DNA from: Spirochaetales bacterium
GTDB lineage: Bacteria > Spirochaetota > Spirochaetia > Treponematales > UBA12059
DNA: 10,737 bases
Direction: 5' to 3'
NCBI GenBank assembly: GCA_016938515.1
Contig: JAFGUM010000256.1
Coordinates: forward strand, 1-10,737
In this document: in pieces, positions 6,733 to 10,737 of the stretch
Position numbering within the stretch: the first letter of the stretch is position 1
Layout: every line of letters starts with the position of its first letter
The notes under the pieces: model-generated
The model's database searches: none
Told to the model about the DNA's origin: nothing
Seen by the model: the letters and a program-made list of their open reading frames with translations, nothing else
Translations under genes and position numbers: made by a program

Positions 6733-6923
6733 GCCAGCACGCTTTTATTACCCGAGCCAGGTGTGTTACGTGCAGGCGCTGTATCGCCGTGTGCCCGAGC
6801 GGAGCCATAGCCATCGATGGCGACGCGTGCGTCGTTGACGAGGCGTTGTGCCTCGGTTGCGGCGCGTGTGTTCCGGCCTGCCGAACCAACGCCATCACCA
6901 TGGTCGAACCAACCCAGGACTGA
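6729..6923 (+). CDS. Small 2[4Fe-4S] ferredoxin
   Basis: A 64-residue bacterial-type ferredoxin that would carry low-potential electrons in the cytoplasm. Two cysteine motifs are complete: C12-x2-C15-x2-C18-x3-C22-P and C41-x2-C44-x2-C47-x3-C51. By family convention C12, C15, C18 and C51 would bind one cluster and C41, C44, C47 and C22 the other. The proline usual after the last cysteine is arginine (R52), and there is a ninth cysteine, C34. The first motif carries two arginines between ligands (CVTCRRC). The ATG overlaps the iclR stop in ATGA, with GGAAG at 6717-6721 as Shine-Dalgarno, so translation is likely coupled to the regulator. No redox enzyme gene is adjacent, so the partner is unknown. 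Confidence 0.92.
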   Translation: MSQHAFITRARCVTCRRCIAVCPSGAIAIDGDACVVDEALCLGCGACVPACRTNAITMVEPTQD

Positions 6924-6947
6924 GCTACAGCGCGCAGTCCGGGTTGG
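6909..6947. terminator. Stem-loop between convergent ferredoxin and ssb genes
   Basis: CCAACCC-A-GGACTG (6909-6922) pairs with CAGTCCGGGTTGG (6935-6947): 13 base pairs with a single bulged A and a 12-base loop. The left arm contains the end of the ferredoxin gene and part of its stop codon. There is no T-run on either side, so it is not a classic intrinsic terminator. Its place between two converging genes still suggests a bidirectional end or 3' protection. Confidence 0.5.
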
Positions 6948-6955
6948 CTCACGCG

Positions 6956-7366
6956 TCAGAACACTGCTTCGGCTACGGCCTCTTCGTCATGGATGGTCGA
7001 ACCTTCCTGCTGGTCTGTGGCGTCGGCTCCATCTTTCTTGAAAATCGGCTTGAACTCAACGTGTTCGGCGACGATCTTGATCCGCGACTGCGTCTTGCCG
7101 GCGGCGTCCTCCCAGCGATCCTGTTTGAGTCTGCCTACGACGCGTACCCCGCGGCCCTTCTTGAGCGTCTGCCCGCAGGTCTCTGCCAGCTTTGACCAGG
7201 TTTCTACGTCGAAGAACGACACCTCCTTCTCGGTTTGCTCGTTCTGCCTGAAAAAGCGGTTGGACGCGACAGAGAACGAGCAGACCTGATGGCCGTTTGT
7301 CGTCATCTTGAGTAGAGGATCCCTCGTTAGATTGCCTTCTACGATGATGGAATTGAGGTTGTTCAA
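6956..7366 (-). CDS. ssb: Single-stranded DNA-binding protein
   Basis: A 136-residue SSB with one OB-fold (about residues 2-106), which coats single-stranded DNA during replication, repair and recombination. Landmarks are NSIIVEGNLTRDP (5-17), FSVASNRFF (31-39), FFDVETWSKLAETCGQTLKKG (51-71) and VVGRLKQDRWED (76-87). These match the conserved strand order of bacterial SSB. The tail (107-136) is short and ends in HDEEAVAEAVF: acidic with a terminal phenylalanine, but not the usual DDDIPF. I start at TTG (7364-7366), giving MNNLNSII, with GGAGGG 7 bases upstream at 7374-7379. A GTG one codon earlier is nearly as good. The ATG at 7444 would add 26 residues foreign to the family and run through a hairpin. 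It stands alone, not beside rpsF or rpsR. Confidence 0.93.
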   Translation of the reverse strand: MNNLNSIIVEGNLTRDPLLKMTTNGHQVCSFSVASNRFFRQNEQTEKEVSFFDVETWSKLAETCGQTLKKGRGVRVVGRLKQDRWEDAAGKTQSRIKIVAEHVEFKPIFKKDGADATDQQEGSTIHDEEAVAEAVF

Positions 7367-7373
7367 CACGATA

Positions 7374-7379
7374 CCCTCC
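7374..7379 (-). promoter_or_regulatory. ssb ribosome binding site (decides the start)
   Basis: GGAGGG on the minus strand is 7 bases from the TTG at 7366 and 4 from the GTG at 7369. It supports the short form of SSB. A 7-base-pair hairpin begins one base upstream of it. Confidence 0.65.
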
Positions 7380-7380
7380 A

Positions 7381-7404
7381 GCGGCCGATACGATAGGCGG
7401 CCGC
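7381..7404 (-). promoter_or_regulatory. Hairpin in the ssb leader
   Basis: GCGGCCG (7381-7387) pairs perfectly with CGGCCGC (7398-7404) around a 10-base loop, one base upstream of the ssb Shine-Dalgarno on the minus strand. The G+C-only stem is strong enough to affect ribosome loading. Words of the form TATCG recur in the loop and again between the Shine-Dalgarno and the start. Confidence 0.4.
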
Positions 7405-7465
7405 AACGCGTGATCCGGCGCAACAATGGCGTCGTTACCGGCACCGTTCCGGCGCCGATGCGCTG

Positions 7466-7498
7466 TATACGCGTATAGGCGCACCGGCGCTTGCGCCT
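7466..7498. repeat. Palindrome and adjoining hairpin upstream of ssb
   Basis: TATACGCGTATA (7466-7477) is a perfect 12-base palindrome. It directly abuts an inverted repeat, AGGCGCA (7477-7483) with TGCGCCT (7492-7498). The whole gap 7367-7557 is about 190 bases and otherwise holds no gene. It probably carries the ssb promoter and the end of the lipoprotein transcript, though I cannot name convincing -35/-10 boxes. The palindrome could be an operator. Confidence 0.35.
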
Positions 7499-7557
7499 GA
7501 ACCGAAGTTTTGCGCGTTTGAGGCTGCCAAAGCGGTTTTATTTCGTCCCGCCCCGGG

Positions 7558-8604
7558 TTATTCTATGCTGGCTCCCCCCCATCCGGTACGCCTGGTGCCA
7601 TCAGACCACTCGACAACGGCTTCGAATTCGTATGTTTTGCCATCGGGGGCTGGTGTCGGGTTCTCGATGATCCTGACACGAAAGCCGTGGTCCCAGGCTT
7701 CGAGCTTTCCGCTGCCCTCGATGACGAGTTCGCCATCACCCGGGGTGATGGAATCGTAGCTGATGGCGGTTCGAGCGGCGTCGCCGAACAGGTCCAGGAT
7801 CATGTACTGTGGCAAGAGTTCCAGCGCCCAGGGGGGATTCTCCCCTCGTAGCACGACCCCGTCGTAGCGCATGTAGTCGTAAAAACCTGGATAGGCCGCT
7901 GGTACGGCCAGGTCGAACTGGGCGTCGTTCCACAGCCGCTGAGCTTCCGAGCGCAGGCTTTCGGGAGCTGCTGCCATCGAGTCGTCGTGTCGTACACTCG
8001 CCGCTGTCCTGGGGGCATCCACGGGATCGACCCGGGTGGTGCCGTGCATGGCGAGTACTTCCGGCCCTCCGACAACCAGCAACTCGAGGCGGAATGGTCC
8101 AGTGCCCGCGGAACAGTCGACGCGGTACGCGAACATGGCTTCGCCGAGTCCGTCGCCGTCGTAGTCATCAGCCCAGACGCCGTCACGGTAGAAGCCCGCT
8201 TCCGCGACGGCCGCTGAGTCCGACTGTTCACAGGACCATGCGCCATCTTCGTGCGTCCATACCGGCTCGTCGCTTGTTCCCCGGAAATGGTACGCGTGCA
8301 ACACGGCGCCAGTTTCTGCGGTCTCCTTAGACAGCACGACCAGGTTGTCGCCGCTCGCGTCTTCCCAGCGGGTATACGCTACGAGGCTACCCGCGTACCC
8401 CGATTCGGGAGCGGGGCCTGTCAGCGCCACAAAGCCACTGTCTGGCTCTGGCTCTACGGAAGCGGGCGCGGGAGCGGGCGTTTTTGCCGCAGGAGCGGAT
8501 TCGGCGTTGTCGCAGGACAGCGCGATCGTACTGATGAGGGCCAGCGTCAGTACGATGGTGACTCGCGCAAGAGCGTTCTGTGTAGCGGATGTACTCGATT
8601 TCAT
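7558..8604 (-). CDS. Two-domain lipoprotein, M949_RS01915-like plus COG3650-like
   Basis: A 348-residue lipoprotein of unknown function. A 30-residue signal ends in a lipobox (IALSC, lipidation at C31), and an alanine/proline-rich linker follows (35-55). Residues 70-195 resemble the M949_RS01915 group of surface proteins: SLVAYTRWEDASGDNLVVLS (73-92), YHFRGTSDEPVW (105-116), DYDGDGLGEAMFAY (147-160), then a strand pair ending LAMHGTTRV. Residues 248-344 resemble COG3650: RGENPPWALEL (253-263, compare the family's GNEPFW) and a terminal GWGG (341-344). The paired cysteines expected near the end of COG3650 domains are absent. I recognise both matches by pattern only. It lies 68 bases downstream of the barrel-like gene and may be co-transcribed. 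The start ATG sits in an inverted repeat and has only a weak, very close Shine-Dalgarno. Confidence 0.75.
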   Translation of the reverse strand: MKSSTSATQNALARVTIVLTLALISTIALSCDNAESAPAAKTPAPAPASVEPEPDSGFVALTGPAPESGYAGSLVAYTRWEDASGDNLVVLSKETAETGAVLHAYHFRGTSDEPVWTHEDGAWSCEQSDSAAVAEAGFYRDGVWADDYDGDGLGEAMFAYRVDCSAGTGPFRLELLVVGGPEVLAMHGTTRVDPVDAPRTAASVRHDDSMAAAPESLRSEAQRLWNDAQFDLAVPAAYPGFYDYMRYDGVVLRGENPPWALELLPQYMILDLFGDAARTAISYDSITPGDGELVIEGSGKLEAWDHGFRVRIIENPTPAPDGKTYEFEAVVEWSDGTRRTGWGGASIE

Positions 8605-8617
8605 ACCTTGAAGGTAT
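8603..8617. repeat. Inverted repeat over the lipoprotein start codon
   Basis: ATACCTT (8603-8609), one central G, then AAGGTAT (8611-8617) is a perfect 7-base inverted repeat. On the minus strand the start codon ATG (8604-8602) lies at its edge. It could be a small operator or, as a 5-base-pair hairpin, partly hide the start. Confidence 0.4.
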
Positions 8618-8672
8618 CGCGCTACGGGGATGCTCGTCCAGATTGACGCGCTTCCCCGCGCTGATACCGTGT

Positions 8673-9497
8673 CTACAGCTCCAGAGTCGCCCCAAGGGTA
8701 AACGTCGTCGTGGCCAGGTAGTTGGCGGTGTATCGCTCGGTAGACTGCGTCCAGTACAGCGGATCGTACTGCGAGACGCCCATAGCCGAGCCACCCAGGA
8801 AGCGCAGGTTGACGAAAGCGTGCACCCGTTCGTCTACCTGTGCTCCAGCGCGAAGCGAAGCGTCGAGGATGGACCCCTCAAACTCAAAGTCGGCGCCATT
8901 GATGATGGCGCTGGACGCCCACAGGCCCGTGGCTTCAAATCCGGCGTAGAACCCATTTCCCAGCGGCAGTTCACCCGCCAGGGCTACCGCCGGTACTATC
9001 CCCAGATTCTGTGACACCGCACGCTCGCTGCCATCCACGCTCGTGAAGCGGATGGACGCATTGCGCAGCTGTATCGCTGCCCCAGCTGACAGTGACGGCG
9101 CTCCGTCGATGAAGTCGTACAGGTACGTTGCGCGATAGAACGGAAAGCCGTACACGACGTCTACGGCTTCACCAGCGACGAAAGTAGACGAATCCACCGT
9201 AAAATCCGCCTTGGCGTCTATCTGGGTGGCTACCTCCAGAGGCTGATACAGGAACCGTAGCTCGTGGCCTCCTTTAAAGCCTGCCTTGACTACGAAACGC
9301 TGGAACGGGAACAGGATTTCCTGGCCGCCGTTCTTTACAAAGTCAAACTCGGTGCCGGTTTCACCCACTTGGTAGGTGTGGTAGAGCACTTTGACGGCGC
9401 CGCCTTCCGCTTCAAGTGCTATCGTTACAGGGCTCTCCTGGGCGTACGCGGCAAAGGTCGACGCGATCAGTGCAATGGCTATAATTCCTCGTTTCAT
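8673..9497 (-). CDS. Predicted outer-membrane beta-barrel-like protein
   Basis: A 274-residue exported protein without a recognised family. The N-terminus is a classical Sec signal (MKRGIIAIAL..., cleavage predicted after AYA at residue 19, leaving Q20). The rest is rich in alternating polar/hydrophobic stretches and aromatic girdle-like residues, for example HELRFLYQPLEV, AAIQLRNASIRFTSV, AGFEATGLWAS and ASLRAGAQVDERVHAFVNLRFL. It ends in ATTTFTLGATLEL. There is no helix-rich segment and no lipobox. This suits a small outer-membrane barrel of 8-12 strands, common in spirochaetes and other diderms. The last residue is leucine, not the phenylalanine typical of proteobacterial barrels. The start ATG (9495-9497) has AAGGAG at 9503-9508. 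The lipoprotein gene follows on the same strand. Confidence 0.75.
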   Translation of the reverse strand: MKRGIIAIALIASTFAAYAQESPVTIALEAEGGAVKVLYHTYQVGETGTEFDFVKNGGQEILFPFQRFVVKAGFKGGHELRFLYQPLEVATQIDAKADFTVDSSTFVAGEAVDVVYGFPFYRATYLYDFIDGAPSLSAGAAIQLRNASIRFTSVDGSERAVSQNLGIVPAVALAGELPLGNGFYAGFEATGLWASSAIINGADFEFEGSILDASLRAGAQVDERVHAFVNLRFLGGSAMGVSQYDPLYWTQSTERYTANYLATTTFTLGATLEL

Positions 9498-9526
9498 CTA
9501 AAACTCCTTCAATAATTTCTTGGTGA

Positions 9527-9554
9527 AAGATACTGCTCCTGCGCCATTTTTCAA
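9527..9554 (-). promoter_or_regulatory. Possible promoter of the barrel-lipoprotein unit
   Basis: On the minus strand TTGAAA (9554-9549), a 16-base spacer and TATCTT (9532-9527) form a fair -35/-10 pair, with a start near 9520 and a leader of about 23 bases. The rest of the 107-base divergent gap to 9604 has no clear plus-strand promoter beyond a weak TTGCGC/TAAAAG pair (9568-9595) very close to the next start. Confidence 0.35.
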
Positions 9555-9604
9555 AATCACCTTCCCCTTGCGCAATTAACGTATTTGAGTAAAAGTACAG
9601 ATAT

Positions 9605-10737
9605 ATGGAAAGTTTACCACGCACAGGAATCGGTGAAAAAAGCAGGCTCATAGCGACCATTACCATACTGCTGGTAGCGGGTTTTCTGGGAACAAGTCTC
9701 TTCGCCTTCTTCGCGGCCAGAAATTCGCTGCGCGATGAAATAGAGAGGGATTCGTTACCCGCCATGGCGGACTACGTGCACTCTACGCTGCAGCGGGAGC
9801 TGGTGCAGCCAATTTTCGTGTCGTCGATGATGGCAAACGACACCTTCCTGCACGACTGGGTACAGAACGGCGAGCAGTCTGAAAGCGCCGTGCTCAGGTA
9901 CCTCGCCGAGATTCAGAACCGGTACGACGTCTTTACCACGTTCTTTGTGTCCGACAGGACGTCCAGGTATTATCAGGCTGGCGGCATACTCAAGGTCGTC
10001 AGCTCCGATGAGCCGCGGGACGTCTGGTACTACCGCGTTCGCAGTATGGAAGACCAGTACGAGCTGAACCTGGATCCGGACATGGCTCACGGCGACGCCA
10101 TGACCATATTCATCAACTATCGCGTCGTGGATACCAGTGGAACCTTCCTTGGCGCGGCGGGCGTTGGCATATCAGTGGAGCAGATGAACGGTATCGTAGA
10201 AGACCTGCGTGCCGGGCATAACACCGCCGCGTACTTCGTGGACGGTAGCGGGCGCATACTCGTCGGGGGGCCGTGCGGCGTATCTCCCGCGCTTACCGTA
10301 GGCGACGACGAAGCGCTCTCCGCCGTCGGGGAGTCGGCGATGGCAGCAGGAGGCGGATCGTACCGCTACGCCAGGGGAGGTGCCGAGCGGCTCCTGTACG
10401 TAAAATTCTTGCCGGAGCTCGACTGGTATCTGTTCGTGGAACGAACGGAAACCGAGGCGCTGGCGGGTTCCAGCACGGCCCTGCGAGTAAACCTGCTCGT
10501 CTTCGCCCTCATAATCGGCCTTGTCCTGCTCGCCACAGCCATGACCATAGACACGTATCAGTCCAGGCTCGAGAGAACGGCGTCGTACGATCAGCTGACC
10601 GGCGCTCTGAACCGCATGTCGTTCGCGGTGCTCAGCGACCATGCGGTAAAGGAAGCCAGGCGCAGCGGCGCGCCGTTGTCCGTGGCGTTATTCGACATTG
10701 ACGACTTCAAGCGCGTCAATGACGAGCGCGGCCATCC
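9605..10737 (+). CDS. Membrane diguanylate cyclase with Cache-type sensor, C-terminus cut by window end
   Basis: 377 codons are visible and the gene continues past the window. Residues 1-13 are cytoplasmic, and a membrane helix spans about 14-38 (LIATITILLVAGFLGTSLFAFFAA). An extracytoplasmic sensor follows (about 40-290) with double-Cache features: TTFFVSDRTSRYYQ (111-124), DVWYYRV (139-145), MTIFINYRVVDTSGTFLGAAGVGIS (166-190), then AAYFVDGSGRILV (208-220). A second helix lies at about 293-315. The cytoplasmic part begins a GGDEF domain: YDQLTGALNRMSF (328-340) and the metal-site strand FDIDDFKRVNDERGH (363-377). The active-site GGDEF signature itself would lie just outside, so activity cannot be judged. 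It would convert two GTP to c-di-GMP in response to a small external ligand. The Shine-Dalgarno before the ATG at 9605 is weak. It diverges from the barrel-like gene. Confidence 0.9.
   Translation, partial: MESLPRTGIGEKSRLIATITILLVAGFLGTSLFAFFAARNSLRDEIERDSLPAMADYVHSTLQRELVQPIFVSSMMANDTFLHDWVQNGEQSESAVLRYLAEIQNRYDVFTTFFVSDRTSRYYQAGGILKVVSSDEPRDVWYYRVRSMEDQYELNLDPDMAHGDAMTIFINYRVVDTSGTFLGAAGVGISVEQMNGIVEDLRAGHNTAAYFVDGSGRILVGGPCGVSPALTVGDDEALSAVGESAMAAGGGSYRYARGGAERLLYVKFLPELDWYLFVERTETEALAGSSTALRVNLLVFALIIGLVLLATAMTIDTYQSRLERTASYDQLTGALNRMSFAVLSDHAVKEARRSGAPLSVALFDIDDFKRVNDERGH

Noticed and set aside
7367..7444. N-terminal extension of SSB to the ATG at 7444
   Set aside because: SSB OB-folds begin at once with the NSIIVEGNLTRDP strand. 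The extension is arginine-rich, unlike the family, and lies over a stable hairpin with no Shine-Dalgarno of its own.
1..10737. CRISPR arrays, insertion sequences, tRNA or rRNA genes, attachment sites
   Set aside because: I saw no regularly repeated units with spacers, no transposase motifs with terminal repeats, no cloverleaf sequence with the usual T-arm, and no rRNA-like conserved stretches.

Overview
The window is bacterial chromosome, moderately G+C-rich by eye, with compact genes and overlapping stop/start codons. It carries a lipobox substrate-binding protein, a second lipoprotein, a Sec-exported outer-membrane-like protein and a Cache-GGDEF sensor. This envelope is didermic with abundant lipoproteins. 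A free-living or host-associated spirochaete fits best, but that is an inference from gene style and no marker gene settles it.

Layout. Positions 1-71 (minus) hold the first codons of a CobU-type cobalamin enzyme. Positions 135-803 (minus) hold a TetR-family regulator. Positions 972-5689 (minus) are a complete five-gene branched-chain amino acid type ABC importer in the order livJ-livH-livM-livG-livF. livH to livF are packed with 1-4 base overlaps or a 3-base gap. livJ is separated from livH by 139 bases containing a large perfect stem-loop. A strong stem-loop also follows livF. The liv promoter region (5690-5904) is shared with a divergent IclR-family regulator (5905-6732, plus). The stop codon of that regulator overlaps the start of a small 2[4Fe-4S] ferredoxin gene (6729-6923, plus). 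Convergent to these is ssb (minus, 6956-7366) with a structured leader. Upstream of ssb on the same strand are a two-domain lipoprotein gene (7558-8604) and an outer-membrane-barrel-like protein gene (8673-9497). Divergent from the latter, a membrane diguanylate cyclase gene (9605 to the window end, plus) runs off the edge before its GGDEF signature.

How the parts may work together. LivJ would capture a branched-chain or related amino acid outside the inner membrane, and LivHMGF would import it using ATP. The divergent IclR protein is the obvious candidate regulator of liv, and two good sigma70-type promoters face away from each other between them. The translationally coupled ferredoxin suggests that regulation of this locus is tied to an oxygen-sensitive redox reaction, perhaps ferredoxin-dependent oxidation of 2-oxoacids from amino acids; that is a hypothesis. 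The right-hand third concerns the cell envelope and c-di-GMP signalling.

No CRISPR array, insertion sequence, tRNA, rRNA or phage gene was seen. No gene-free stretch exceeds 300 bases. The items most worth a second look are the IclR-ferredoxin coupling, the structured liv and ssb non-coding regions, and the fused lipoprotein that has lost the cysteine positions of its second domain.
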